Below are positions 1 to 13,008 of a stretch of 64,000 nt of DNA, piece by piece (within the stretch, counting starts at the first letter, position 1; each line of letters begins with the position of its first letter). Source of the stretch: Gavia stellata (taxonomy: Eukaryota > Chordata > Aves > Gaviiformes > Gaviidae). The translations under genes were made by a program, and so were the position numbers. The notes beneath the pieces were generated by a model that worked only from the letters and a program-made list of their open reading frames with translations, made no database searches and was not told the origin of the DNA. Location: contig NC_082605.1 in assembly GCF_030936135.1 (NCBI RefSeq), positions 15,148,261-15,212,260 of the forward strand, read 5' to 3'.

Positions 1-371
1 TGCTGTGAAATAGCAGCCTGAGATCTTTGCAGCCTGTGACCAGAAAGAACTAGTAATTTGTAAAAATAGAAAATGTGTTCTTTCTGAAATATGTGTAGCA
101 TATAAATAAAACATTTTTTTTAAACTGAGTGATAAAGCAGTGTGTAATAAGTAATTAAATGTCTGGATTCCCTTGCCTCATGTCTAACATTCTTGAAAAG
201 CTTGTATCTGTAATAGTAACATTATAATAAAAAACACGCCACAGAGCTTCATCACTGCTTAGTTGATGCAATACTTTGGGGAACATCGCACAGCAGTGCC
301 AGACATTCATGCTAAATCATTTGCTATCCTGCCGTGCAAAAATGTGTTCATTCTTACTCTTTCTTTTGTAG

Positions 372-450
372 TGTCTGTGTTGGAATCCATTCTGACCTGT
401 GAAGCTATGAAGAATGGCATGCCAACTGTTTCACGGCTCTTACAGATGCC
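372..450 (+). CDS. PXK: PXK exon encoding end of kinase-like lobe
   Basis: 79 bp between an acceptor tttgtag and donor gtaagt. It reads (V)SVLESILTCEAMKNGMPTV and on, close to human SVLESTLSCEACKNGMPTI. It enters with two bases of a split codon and leaves after two bases of a proline codon. Confidence 0.95.
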
Positions 451-3400
451 GTAAGTCTTGTTTTACTTGTTTTGTACTCATAGTGATGTTTTTAATTATA
501 TTAGGAGGAAGAACCTTTTTGCTCTTTTAGCAAAGATTTTTAAAAAGATTTGCTCCTCATTCTGAGGAATGTATAGTGTATCCCAAATGAAGCTTTAAAA
601 TTGATAGGCTTTGTAGAACCCATTCCTTGTGAATATGATAGATGCTCATTTAACATTTCTTTGTCTCTTGGTGTGTTGGAGCTATTATGAATGTATTTTA
701 TTTAGCATGGTGCTATGATTTAAATTGATCCAGCTATTAAAGTAGTGCAAGCATGATTAAGATCATGTACAGATTGTTTTAAAGCATTTAGAATAAGGAG
801 TCTGTTCCCCTTCAGACCTACTTCAGTAGATTTTGCTATCAGTTTACTTACGACTAGCAAAATAGAGCTCTTGCTTTGCTCTGCAGTGACATTTAGACTG
901 GGTCTCGGTATTAAATGTTGTGTAGAAGTTCTGGCTGGTTTCTTGCAGGACTGGCTTAGGGATTCTCTGAAGCACAGACAGAATAAATTTCCTTACAGGC
1001 TGTGCTACCAGTGATGCAGTGAAGTGGTAAGGACAGGTATGGGGCAAGACTAGCATGAAGAAAGGCAGCAATGTCACTGCATGACTGATTGTACCTGTCT
1101 GCAGTGCCGCCCTGCCTGCAATTAGAAGACAATGTTACCAGGGGAATTGTCTGCTGTCACTGTCCTGCGACATGTCACCAGCATGCTGAGCATAGAACCA
1201 CAGTTCCTGGTGGGGGGTTCTTTTATTTTTTTCTTAATACGAGCTGCCAGAGTCACAACCTTATAAATGACAGATAGCCCATACCTAAATCTGCATCTGC
1301 TCTCACAGTACACAGATTGCAGTACATTTAGAGCATGCTTCAAGATCCATGTTTCCTGGTTGGGAAGAGGCACTACAGGCTTGTCTCAGCCTTCAATTCT
1401 TTCTACTCCTCCCTTCCTCTGCTCTTAAAGGAGGTGGGAGGTAGAGAGAAGAATGTAAGCGGGGGAGAAATACTGTAAGAAAACTGTGAATACAGGAACA
1501 TACAGGTCTTAAGATGTTGAACGAACAATCTATGCCCAGCTCTATCTGATAAGCCAGATATGATACTACATTCCCTTCATACCAATAGTCTTCACAAAAG
1601 TGTTCTACATAGATATGCAATGCAATTAATGTAATTTAAAGCAAATAATGTAATTTAAATATTTATTAAGCTTTATTATTTATTATAACCATATAAACTA
1701 TGAGTTTGCTTAATTTTGCCAGGACATGTAATCAGAAAGGGTCAGAAAAATGCCCTGTAAACAAGGGTGAACTTTCGTGGGTTTTTGAAAAGTCTTTTAA
1801 AATTTGCTTTTTTTCTGAATTTTTCATGGAATACTAGTCTCATAAACTTGATTCTAGACTTGAATTTGAGTATAGGCCTGTGATAATTTTGCATAGTGAA
1901 CAGCAACAAAAAAGCTCTGAAACATTTACGTCGGAGCCAGTCTTGAGATCTCTTTCTGGGACAGTTTTCTAGTATGTTCTCCAGAACAAAGTATCTTGAA
2001 ATGGACTAACCGTTTTATTTTCAGACTACCATTGCCCTCTAGCGTCTTTGTTTTGGATGGAGAGGGATTAATCATTTATGCTGTTGCTGCTGATACCATA
2101 GAGGGGGACTGAAAATGTTAGAATATTTGCTTTAATTGCCTTTGCCAGAGTACAGGCAAGAATGCAGATATTCTCAAATGTTAAGTTCACTCATTGATCT
2201 TTCACATGGTTCTTGTTAATGCATAAACAATAGCCGTGCTAAGAGAGTTTTCTTAAAAAGAGCAATGATTTTGTTTAGATGAAATTTAAAATAAAGTCTC
2301 TGGTATACTTTTGTCATTAAAGAATCCATATACTTTTAAGAAAAAGGCATTCTTTTTTGGGGAACCCTTCTCTGCCTTTGATAACTGTACCCGTTCTATC
2401 AGCTTTCAAAATACTTCACACAGTCTTGCTTACTCTGCCATCAGTAGTGGCTACATTCTGAGGGTTAGATACTGCTAATTTTACAGCAGTGCTTGGAAAA
2501 TAGAAAGCAGTACATAAAAACCTGTGGAAAAAACCCAAACAGTGGCCTAGGGATGACGACAGAGAAGGAAAAGGAGAAAGAGGGAGTTGAGCAAATGGTA
2601 CCAGTAGTATTCTCGCTGTGGTTCTGCCTATCTCTTGGGAATAATATTCCTTTTTTTTCTTCCGTTTTTCATCCACTCACAGATTATTCAGTGACGTCCT
2701 GCTAACAAACTCTGAGAAACCACAGTTTAAGGTAGAGTTGAACAGTGATTTGCTGATGTTTGTGGAAGTGCCTGGCTGTGGGTAGCTATGCATTAATCGA
2801 CAGATAGGGTAGAGGACAGCTGGCTTTATTTGGCTTTGTGGCGATTGCCATCAGTATTTGGATTCCTTTGCTGAATTGTACCCAAGAACATTATATCACC
2901 TCTTAGAAGGGGGGCACGGTGTGACCCGTAAGTGTTCAAGTGCTGTTCCTGTCCCGGAGCTCATTTGTGTGACTAATAATGGCGCTCTACCTGAGCAGAG
3001 GCTGCTAAGTAATGTGGGTCCCTCGCAGTGAGAGGAAACAAATTGCTAAGACCTGTGGAAACTGATTTTTCTGGGTGACAATATCAGCACATTGTTGCCA
3101 GCTCCAGCGCTGCCGTGCTGGGACTTTTGGGGAGCCACATCTGCTCCCATAGGCGAGCTGCCCCAGAGCACTTCTTCTGGAGGGCATGTGCCATGTGTTG
3201 TCAGCCTCATGACATTTGGGGATGTGACTGGAGTATCAGAATAGTTAGCTGTCCCTGCCATTAGAGTATCCCTTCCATGATTCGGTGTTTCTTTGTCCCT
3301 GCTGTTAGATCTGTAGCTAGGTTTGTAGTGGAAAACATGCATCTAGAGTCTTCTTTTCCCCTTCACTAAGGGAATAGTGTCAGAACTTGGGGCTTTAGAT

Positions 3401-6400
3401 GAGCAACATGATCAGATGAGTGGTGAGTTTTGAGTGGTGAAGTTGTGTTTTCCTTTATCACGTTTTGTGCTATGATTTTTTTTTTTTCCCCCCATTCTGT
3501 ATTAGATTCCTAGTAAGCTAAAAGAGGCATTGAAAACCTCCAAAGAATGCATAGAAAAGCGATTAACAGAAGAACAGAAATTGGTAACGTCTGCATTTCT
3601 TTACTGTATTTCCTACAGACATTCCATTTCCTCTTATCACTTCTACATGGGGAAAGTGAGTTTTTACTCAAAAGTGATTTTGAGTAATAAAGGCTTTCAT
3701 CAACAGATTTGCTCTCCCAAAAATGCAGTATGACGACTTGTAGAACAGCTGTTGACTGTATGGCATTTCACTGTTTTAAGTAATGCTGCTTCACATGCAG
3801 TGGCTCCTAAGTTAAAGGATCATTTTAACTGCAGTATGAGGCTCCATCCTCTACCAGCAACAGTAAAGATAAAAATTAAAAATTAAAACCAAAACTAAGC
3901 ATGCAAAATGACTACAGTGTGTTTTCTTGTACCCCAAACATATGCCTTGCTTGAGAACATTTAAGATCTTAACATGGTCTTTTTCTGGTTTTCCATTCAT
4001 TTTGAAGATTCACCAGCACAGAAGGCTGACGAGAGCTCAATCTCATCATGGCTCTGAAGAAGAAAAAAAGAAAAGGAAGATCTTAGCACGAAAAGTAAGC
4101 AACCTTTTAAATAGGTTTCTCACACAGAAACAGACCTGTATCTTTTTTTGAATGTTTTAGCTTGCAGAACCACAGGTACACTGGTCTATTCTGTCCTGTA
4201 TTTTTCTGTACTACTTCCTGATTGTTTTCACTTCTGTAGCTAAGCAATACACTTCCTGAGAAGTTCAAGTTACAGTCATAGCTGACTTGCATATTGATTT
4301 AGGTTGCTGTATGAAAACAGGCTTAGGTAACACCTCATACACAGATGACAGCCTGTGCTGCTTCCTGCTGCCAGGTGAGGGTATTGGAGCCTTTCTTAGT
4401 CTGCTCCTGCCGCACGCTGTCTGTGTTTCTCTTCCTTTTTGTGGGTGTTTGCTGCCTTTCACTTGTACTCAGAGGATACTGGAGTTGCCTTGCTTGCTTT
4501 GCCTGGAGATATTTGAGTGCAGAACAGCCTTGCTGCTGTTGTCATCATGGCAGCACATGTTGGGTGTGGGGAGAGGGATGTTGGGCATTGATAAACCTTG
4601 TGTGATACAAATCTGTGTGTCAGTGCAATCCTTATCGTGGAAAGCAATTACTCATTTCCATCTTTTGTTTTTTCTGCTCTTTTTTAAAGAAGTCAAAACG
4701 CTCTGCCTATGAAAGTGGGGAAGAACACTCAGCAAAATACAGCAACTCAAATAACTCAGGTAACTACAGAGAGAAGAGCTTGCTTCTACACAGCTATGTC
4801 AATGTTTTTGTTGTTGCTGTCATTCTCTGGCTTAAAAGATCCAGGGTGACCATCAGTTTACACATTAATATTGGACTACCAGACCCTGATACCACTGTTT
4901 TGGGTATTTAATAATAGATAAATCAAGGGCTGAAAAATATTTTCAGTGTTAGATTTTCAGCTGCCTAATATAAAGCAACGTCTCCTGTCTTCTGTGCCCC
5001 ATTCCTCCAAAAAAAATCAGTCTCCATTCTGTTTGACATTAGAGTGGAATAATAATAACATCCATTATTTGGGCCATTTAATAATGCAGCCTTCAGGGAG
5101 GAACTTTGTGGTGATCTGTATTCCGTAGTAAGGTGTTAAGATGAATGAGAAAATTATCTGTTTAATTGCTGCCTCAGTGCCAAATTCTAAAACAACAAAG
5201 CCTTTGATAGGTCTTCATTTAGTTAAAAGGAATGGTTGGTACTACTGAACAGTTTAACAGAGTTGACTTGCCTGGCTAAAATGTGTCCAAAAGCAGCCTA
5301 TTGTGGAATAGTCAGATACCAGAGTAACTTGTGAAGTACAGCAACTGACTGAAAATCATCTCTTAGAAGGTGAAATGGGGTGCCATCCATGCAGTGGCAC
5401 AACTCTTAAGGAGAACAGAATTTGGACGCTGAAATCCAACAGCCTAAGCAACAGAAAAGAAGTGTTTCCCATTGAGGAATACTGTTGAGTGCGATTCTTA
5501 TGTGTTTGGACCTCCTGTGATAGTGTCTACTGTTAAGTCTCTCTGTTCAGATTGGGTCTGTGTGAATGGGAATCTTTCCCAAGATTTCAGTGGACATGAG
5601 ATTGGATCTTCAGTCAATAAAGTTGGCCTGTTTCCAACAATCTGTCTTGTCTGACTGTGTTGAATTTTATATCACAGCTTTAGTTACTAGACTGTTGTTT
5701 TATTTAGCAGGCTCTGGGGCGAGTTCCCCATTAACATCTCCATCATCCCCCACTCCGCCCTCTACAACAGGTAAGTTCAAGAGTCATTACAGTGTTTGTC
5801 TTTTTTTTTGTTTTTTTTTATTCCCCCATCCCTGCAACTGTGGGTGTTATTCCCAAGGATGGTTAAGGGATGGTGGTTTTCAAGGATGGAACAGAGATGA
5901 CGTTTATCTTGTGTCAGCCTGAGTGTGGGCATTTGCTGTCTTTTGAGGGCCATAGAGATCCTTTTAATACTGTTCTTTTTCATTTAATGTCCTTTCTTGA
6001 GATACACGTGGTATGATTTACCCATAGAGTAAAAGTGCTTGCTTCAAAGTCTCTGTTACTCCAGTCCTACCAACATTGCTACTTCCCAGACATTTTCTGG
6101 CCCTCATGTTGCAGTATGCATTTGTTCTGATGTTAATGGTCTGTTGACTTCGAAGTACTGTTTGTTAATCCCTTGTTTCTGTGTATCGTCTCTTTACAGC
6201 TGTACTGCTGTGATGCAGTTTCAGGAATTTTGTGTGTGACAAATTCAGTGGTTTAGGCTGCCTAAATCTTCCCTGTTCTGCTACAGCCCATTAATAACGC
6301 CAGTAGAACTGATAGGAACATGGCAGAAACTTATTTGAGTTAAAAATAGTATCTTTATGATTTTTGGCCAGTTCTCTCTTTCAGCTTGCTGGGTAGCTGT

Positions 6401-9400
6401 GCAAACAGTTTTGTTAATGTTTAGGACAGGTGGTGGGAAGTGGTGAAGAATCTGCTTGAGTGGGCAATAGAAATGCTCATGAAAGTTTGATTACGAATCT
6501 GAATATTGAGCAATAGTGGGTGTGCTTCAGTCAGGAAGACTCGAAAAGGAGCACTGGCAAACATTAACAGCAAAAGGTGTTAATGTAATACATTTCTAGA
6601 AGGGAAGCAGCCCATAGCATTGCCGTTTGTTACGATGACTCGTGCCATAAGATTCCTAGTCGCAGGAACTTTCTACACAGCACAACTTGTTAACTGAAGC
6701 AATGCAATCAAATTTGAGTTTGCTGTGGATGGCCTTTCAAAGGACACTGCAGTCTGTGTGAGATAGTTGAAATCAGTCATGCTGAAATTCAAATAGGTCA
6801 TTTCTCCTTCAAGTTGAGGGTATGTTGAAGTATATATTTTACGAGCTAACTTCTCCCAGTTAGTCTAAACAAGATAATTATTGTGTTGCACAATAACAGC
6901 GCTGTTCTCTGGATGTGCTGACTCTTAGCTGGAGGGTTTATTTCAAGTTCTATATGCTTTAAAAATGAAGTAGCTGAAAATGCAAAAGAAAACCTTATGC
7001 CTCCAAAATGGACAGATGTTTAGAAAACTTTTTTTTTTCTGCAATAAAACTACCTTTTACTTATGTTTTCACTTCAGCATGTTGGAACTTGATTGAAAGC
7101 TTTTTCAAGTTTTGAGCATGTGATGCAGGTTTATGTGTAGACATGGCTCAAATGGCTAAGAATGGCTCAAGTTTGGGTTCAGAACTTGGCTGTTGTTAAA
7201 ACCACATTGTCACAGTGTGTCAGTCATCCTGCTGCCAATATGCTGGTGGTGACTTGTGGTGATCAACCCCGTTTGACACAAAGCAGTTGCCCTGCTGCAT
7301 TCAAATTGCAAAGTGCTTTAGTGTGCTGATGGTATTCATGCATTTGATTGGGTGTAAAGGCAAATGTCACTGTTTCAGGAATGCTTTTGTGAGTAGAATT
7401 CATAGAAGAAACTTCAGATATTAGCTCTAAAAGAAAGCTAGCGTGCTGAATTTTTTTTTCACCAGCAATGTTGTAGTTTTAGCTATTCTAAGCAAGTATG
7501 TTATTAATGACTCTGTGAAAGACTCACTGGCCCCATGGTAGGGCTTTCTTTGTGACAACTGATGGATCTATAGCTTGTATCTCTCTCTTCCTGTTTCCTT
7601 GTACTTACTAAAGGTATTTACATCTAAACCAAAATTGCTTGTGGATATCAGTGTGGTGAGATGACTGTTGGAAAGGGAATGAGGCTTTCAGTCTTTCTTT
7701 TTGATTTGGTCGTGGTTGTGTTAGAATTGTGGCATGTCAAAGCATCTTGCTGGTACGATGCTGTGGCAAAATGAAGGCTGACACGGAAAAGTATACCCAA
7801 CAGAAGCTCTTGCCCTTGTCCTGGCCTGTAACCAATCAAATCAATGTAGTGTGTGGGTATGTGCGGAGCTAGAGACACTGACCAGAGAGGAACGGGCTCC
7901 AGGCTGACATACCCCCTGAAACAGGTTACTTCCCCAGGGCATCTCACATGTTGAGAGGTGCTTTTCACGAGACTTGGTTTGCAGTAGAGTACTTGGTATA
8001 GTCAATGCAAAACATTTTAAGAAAGAAAATGGTTGCTGGCTTCAGCCGTCTTTGTAATGCTAGCTGCAACTGTAGGATCAAATGTATGACCTGCTTTCAG
8101 GAGAAACGTAGCCTCTCATGGGCTTTTCTCATTGACTAGAATGTTTTGGGCTGGTTTTATTGCAGATACTCAGCTAAATGCCATCTTTGAAATACATTGT
8201 TTAGATCGTGGCAAGTGTTTCTAATGTAACTTCCCATGTTTCTGACATTCTCCCTTGAATGTTTGATTCTTTTTTCTCCACTTGCACAATTCTTTGCTGT
8301 CTTGAAAATCTGTTATTTTTCTTTGTGGCTATGAGCTGTGGCTAGGATCAGAAGGGATGCAGAATGCTGTGGTATGGGTTATTTAAAACTTCACTGCATC
8401 TTCTGTAAATCCAGTAAGCCCATAAAATACCAGCGAGCTCTCTTACAATAGAGAGAAATTTTGAGGGTGCCATTTTTGTTTCCCTGTGGGAATAAAAGTG
8501 AGAGGGTTGTACTTAACTTTAGCTATCATTTTCTGTGCCAGTTGTTCTGAGTCCTTCGGTACAACATACGTTTCTTAGACACCCATATGGTACATCTTTT
8601 CTGCTCTTCACCTTTCTGTAAGACAATTTGAATGCTTTCGCAAGTGCTGCTCTTGAGTGTCTCTGATCCATGGAGCATAAGCATAAATATCGGTGTCAAT
8701 ATGACAGGAAGTGTTCCTTGAACTGAACAGATTTCGTCCTCTGTGGCTAGTCTTCTGCAGTTTTCTTGCTAAATCTATCTAAATATACTTTAATCCTGTA
8801 AAGCTTGAATTATGGCATGTGCAACTGAAAGCATGTGTGTTGTATTTGTTCATCAAGTATAATAATGCTTATAGCATGGAAAATTGTGGTTTGTTATTCA
8901 GAATCAAAGTATTGTGTATATATAATATGAAATAGTCAATCTGCTATCCTCATATTTGTCAGTGAATAAGAATGTATTGATTTTTGTACTAACTTTTCAG
9001 CTAACAGTATCTTTTTCTTACTTTGACACGAGAACCAGATGATTAACTTGTGTCCTCTCTCTCTCTGCTGTCTTCAATAGAGCATGCATCATTTTGAACG
9101 TGAATTTTCGGAAAAGTAAGCTAATGCTGATTTATCTCTTTAAAGATGCTCTGTTTCTGTATGGGAAAGTTGAATGCAAATCTTGAACTTGCTTAGTATT
9201 GGGAGGGAATAGAAAAAAAAGATCTGAATGTTCTTATGGATTATTTTAATGAAATACAGCATCTTTAAAAACTCTATCACTAAAATGATTTTCTTTGTTT
9301 GCATCCCATTCTCAGCCAAGTTTTATAATGCTGTTTGCACAATTACTGTCACTTTAAATTCATAATTAAGTTTTTGTTTCAATTCAGGCGTCAAGTTTAC

Positions 9401-12400
9401 AGCATCTGATTTACTTCCTATTCCTTTTAACACACTCTCTTAACAAAAATGTCCCTGTAAAAAAACCCTTGGTAAGTTTTTGTTTGAGTGTTTTATTCTT
9501 ACAACTGCATGAATGAGTAAAATGTGTGTTTGCAGGCAACTTCTTCCAACATATGTATTGGAAAGGTCTAGTTACAACTGAGCACTTGTCTCAGATGTTT
9601 TTTCTAGTAAATACAGGAAAATATTTCACTGTTGGACAGAACAATTTAATCTGTAGATGTAACTGCATATGAGTACACCAACATGAACTAAGATTTCCTT
9701 TGCACCACTCAAGAAGGGAAGGACAGCTTGGTTTTGATTTACTAATTGAAATGAATTGATTTGAAGATTTTCAGAACCATGCTCTTAATTAATGGGTTCA
9801 GTATGTAATGCTCATAGCTAGTCAGATACCATCCTAAAACCTGTGTATATTTATGTTTTAAGGCAGAGCACAAGTGTAACAGTATCATTGTCTGTAATCA
9901 GTCTCCCAAGAGTTTAACTGTATGATGTTGTCAGCAGCTCAATTTCAGTAATAGTTAGTCCTGAGGAATTTAAGAAATTTCCTGGAAGGAAGGTGGCCTC
10001 TCCCCCTACTTCCCTGTCTTTTCTGCCCCCAATGTAAAATAACCAGACCAAAATTTGAAGATAACACATGGGATCTTTACCTAATAATACTCAGTGATCC
10101 AAGCATTTTGTGGCTTTTTTTGCCCCCCTCTCTCTGTCAAACATGTACCTTCTTTCACTGCATATGTTACTGTTGTATTTGTATTCTAAACAGAGTCCTG
10201 GCCACTGCTTTCATGGTCATTCTCTATTGCATCTTATACAACTACTTGCATAGTCTTTTCAACCTCACCTTGCAGTTCCAGCCAAAAATCTTGTCTTTGC
10301 TCTCTGCAGTTCTTGCATCTCTTTCAGGCCATTTAAATTACGATTAGCTGGTCTTGGCTTTTTTACAGCAGTTCATCTGATCAGTTTGGTGATAGCGTTG
10401 GTACGCCAGTCCCACAGTGTTCTTCTCTGACCACTTTACCTGCAAAAGTGATTACTTGAACTGTTCTCGGTCTTATTCTTCCTTTAGCAAAGTGTCAAGA
10501 TTTGCTTTGCTATGCTTTGTTGGCAGTCTGTACACATGTGAGAAGCAGAACAACTCTAACCTAGGGGATGGTTTTCTAGTATTTCTAATAATAAATTGAC
10601 TTTGGCTAGTGAAAAAGTAGATTTGGATAAGTTAGATGGCCCCAAGGCATCGATATGCAATTTATTTCAGTTTGTGCTTACATTGTGTAATGTTTTGATT
10701 ACTTAAGAGAACAGGCAGTTGATCTCTGGTATTTCTACTAGGACTTGAGTATTTCCTCTGGAAGGGAGGAGAGTGAAGATGAGTCCAATATGCACTTCCA
10801 TGTTCTATTGTTACAGAAGGTGGTTTTCATGCCAATGAGAATTTCTCCTGAAGAGTTGGAAGTGCTACAATTGCAACGTGTATTAACGTACACTAGCAAA
10901 ATTGAATGCTTTGTGTGAATACTCTGTGTTTTAAGCGTGCTCTTGTATGAGAAAAGTCTCTCTTCAAAGACTGGTACAAATAGAAAATGAGGGAGCTTTG
11001 AGTTACGACTTTCTTCTAACATAACTGCTTTTTTTAATTACAGCAGTTACTTTTTTGCTATTACTTGTTAGTCTGAGAGCAAGTCTTAATGAGGAATTGA
11101 GAGAGAAGTGGAGCACAGAGAACTTACCCTACTTTCTGTTTTCTGTAGCTGAGCTTTATCCTTCATCAAATACCTCTTGAGTCTGTGTGGCATAATGTCC
11201 TTTAACTGCTTGGTATTTGCTCACTTCATAGTAAGCAGTTCTACTTCAGTAACCATAGTCTCTTGGTTGATCTCATGTTGTTTTGCGTTGTATCATAGTT
11301 CTTGCCACTCACCAGTATATTCCTCTTTGTAGGTTAAAGCTACCAAAAGCAACTGTTATACTATAGGTGCCATCTGTCTCTCTAGTCTTACTATGGAATA
11401 ACTTATGATCTAGACAATCATAATTATTCACTGTTGAATAATTCTAAGATATTAATCATTATGCCCCATGCTCATTCCAGAATATATGAGACAAGATAGG
11501 CCCATCATTCCCCATATGGCTGGTGATGTGCTGCAAATGCCACCTTCATGTGGATGTCTTGTGGAATGGCAAGGGGTCACCTCTGAAGCCCTTTGCTCTT
11601 ACTCCAGCACGGATCTTTGATTATACTTCTGTAGAAATGACGGTGTAATGTGCAGCAGCTGAGTTGCTCAAGATGAGTGTGTTTGGGAGAGCTGCTTGGG
11701 GCAGATAAGGCGAGCTGCCAGGAAGCACCTCCATGCAGGGCTTCACTGCTGGGCCAGCTCCCTGCATGTACTGCTGTGGGCTCTGGCTTCCTGGGGAGTC
11801 AGGACGTGGAGGCTGAGGCATGATGAGATGGATGTGGCTGGAGTAGAAAGCAAGGGACAGAGTGCAAAGGTGACTAGTGGGAGCACGAGAGGCAGGCAAG
11901 CAGTATGAGTGCCAGATGGTTGTGATTCATTCAGCCTGTGAAACAAACGTTTGTTACAACATGTTCGGATAAAGTCTGACAGTACTGTGGAAGTGTAAAA
12001 CATTTCCAGAAAACTCTATCTGCAGTTAGTACTTTAAAAATGGAATATAATCTGACCAAGCAGTCATCACAAATACTACACTGATGTGGTCCTTTGTGAG
12101 AATGTAAAGTTAGTCATGTAAATAAGAACAGGTAGTAAGATTTGCTTCCAGTCTTTGTTGCTGTTCATGACCCAAAGAGCAAACTGCTTCACTGGGGACA
12201 AACAAGAGAAACTGAAGGTGGGAAGTCCTGTTAAGTGTTCTCTGTTTCCCTTAGTGCAAGACCCCATTTGAGTCATGTTTTGCACCCCTAAGTACTGAGG
12301 CACTTCAGGCTTCATTTTAGAGGTGTCTCAGATGACAGGACTCACCTGCAGATAGAGGGATTTGATCACTTTGGCATTTTTCATCTGTTCTGTTCTTCAC

Positions 12401-12735
12401 ACTCCACTGGCATTCAAGGAATGACATGAGTAGTGTAGGACTGACCAAGTCCAACTAAACAGCTGCAGTCCTCTGTAGCAGGACCTTCTTGACATAATCA
12501 AACTTCATCTTCTCTCCTCAACTCAACAGGAGCATCGTCGATACCCCCAGCACCGCCACCACCACCCCCGCCACCAGCAGCTCCTCCTTCGACTACAGAG
12601 GTGCCAACGCAGCCAAGCCCGCAGCCCGATGTCAGTGCAAGCCGCGGAGCCTTACTCAGCTCCATCCAAAACTTTCAGAAAGGAACTCTGAAGAAAACCC
12701 AGACCTGCGACTACAGTGCTCCCAGGATCAGCTGA
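372..12735 (+). CDS. PXK: PXK, PX domain containing kinase-like protein (3' part, 7 coding exons)
   Basis: Seven plus-strand exons at 372-450, 2683-2731, 3506-3583, 4008-4094, 4690-4759, 5711-5770 and 12530-12735 join in frame and encode about 209 residues that match the C-terminal third of vertebrate PXK (human 578 aa). Visible parts are the end of the kinase-like lobe (ESILTCEAMKNGMPTVSRLL), a basic Arg/Lys-rich stretch (RRLTRAQSHHG, KKKRKILARK), a Ser/Asn/Gly-rich linker, a run of prolines, and a WH2 actin-binding motif (GALLSSIQNFQKGTLKKT). All introns are GT-AG and phases agree. In mammals PXK (MONaKA) binds membrane phosphoinositides through its PX domain, modulates Na,K-ATPase and affects endocytic trafficking; the kinase-like domain is weakly active or inactive (family knowledge). 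The PX domain and most of the kinase lobe lie upstream of the window. Confidence 0.95.
451..2682 (+). other. PXK intron, no feature seen
   Basis: 2.2 kb of AT-rich intron. I see no exon-like or repeat structure I can support. Bases 1-371 are likewise the end of the preceding intron. Confidence 0.8.
2683..2731 (+). CDS. PXK: PXK exon LFSDVLLTNSEKPQFK
   Basis: 49 bp after acceptor cactcacag. The first base completes the split proline codon, then 16 codons read LFSDVLLTNSEKPQFK, matching human with T to N. The donor gtagag is weaker than usual. Confidence 0.93.
3506..3583 (+). CDS. PXK: PXK exon IPSKLKEALKTSKECIEKRL
   Basis: 78 bp, 26 codons, phase 0 at both ends, after a long pyrimidine tract and attag. 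It encodes the helix IPSKLKEALKTSKECIEKRL followed by TEEQKL. Confidence 0.95.
4008..4094 (+). CDS. PXK: PXK exon, basic segment
   Basis: 87 bp, 29 codons, phase 0. IHQHRRLTRAQSHHGSEEEK then KKRKILARK; nearly identical to human. The run of Lys/Arg could act as a nuclear-type basic signal (inference). Confidence 0.96.
4690..4759 (+). CDS. PXK: PXK exon KSKRSAYESGEEHSAKY
   Basis: 70 bp after acceptor tttttaaag; the donor is gtaact. It encodes KSKRSAYESGEEHSAKYSNS then NNS and leaves in phase 1. Confidence 0.94.
5711..5770 (+). CDS. PXK: PXK exon, Ser/Pro-rich linker
   Basis: 60 bp, phase 1 to phase 1, acceptor tttagcag, donor gtaagt. It reads GSGASSPLTSPSSPTPPSTT and leaves one base for the next exon. 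The following intron is the longest in this part of the gene (about 6.8 kb). Confidence 0.95.
5771..12529 (+). other. Last PXK intron (6.8 kb)
   Basis: Long AT-rich intron. Apart from the short candidate exon near 9.1 kb I find no coding sequence, RNA gene or recognisable mobile element. Confidence 0.8.
9081..9115 (+). other. PXK: Candidate alternative PXK exon with early stop
   Basis: 35 bp within the last PXK intron, bounded by a strong pyrimidine tract ending cttcaatag and a consensus donor gtaagc. Spliced after the 5711-5770 exon it would add Glu-His-Ala-Ser-Phe and a stop, giving a form without the polyproline and WH2 tail, or a transcript open to decay. It is a prediction from splice signals and reading frame only. 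Confidence 0.4.
12530..12735 (+). CDS. PXK: PXK terminal exon, polyproline and WH2 motif
   Basis: 206 bp from acceptor actcaacag to a TGA at 12733. It encodes a Pro-rich stretch (PPAPPPPPPPPPAAPP), a variable Ser/Thr/Pro linker, then SRGALLSSIQNFQKGTLKKT and a 14-residue tail ending APRIS. The LLSSIQNF...LKKT pattern is the WH2 actin-monomer binding signature. The linker differs from human; the WH2 part is nearly identical. Confidence 0.96.
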
Positions 12736-13002
12736 GGCCACTGGTCACACCAGGATTGAATTCCCTCTCCCCCTCCTGTGCTGTCTAGGAACAAGACACT
12801 CCTGACCAGCGACTGATCCACCAGCATATAGCAGCTAATCACGCTGTAGCTCTGTTTACCCTATTTCAGCTTTTCCTGAGTAGCAGCACTACCCTGTCTG
12901 AATTGCGTTGCCATGCTGTGATAAGTACTCCATTCTTTACTTGGTTTCAAGAACTTTGTTCTCTAGCTACAGTTTCAGGGTACACCAACTTCTATATAGC
13001 TG

Positions 13003-13008
13003 AATAAA
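13003..13008 (+). terminator. PXK: Polyadenylation signal AATAAA (PXK, proximal)
   Basis: Canonical AATAAA 268 bp after the PXK stop codon, in a plausible position for the shorter mRNA form. Confidence 0.55.
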
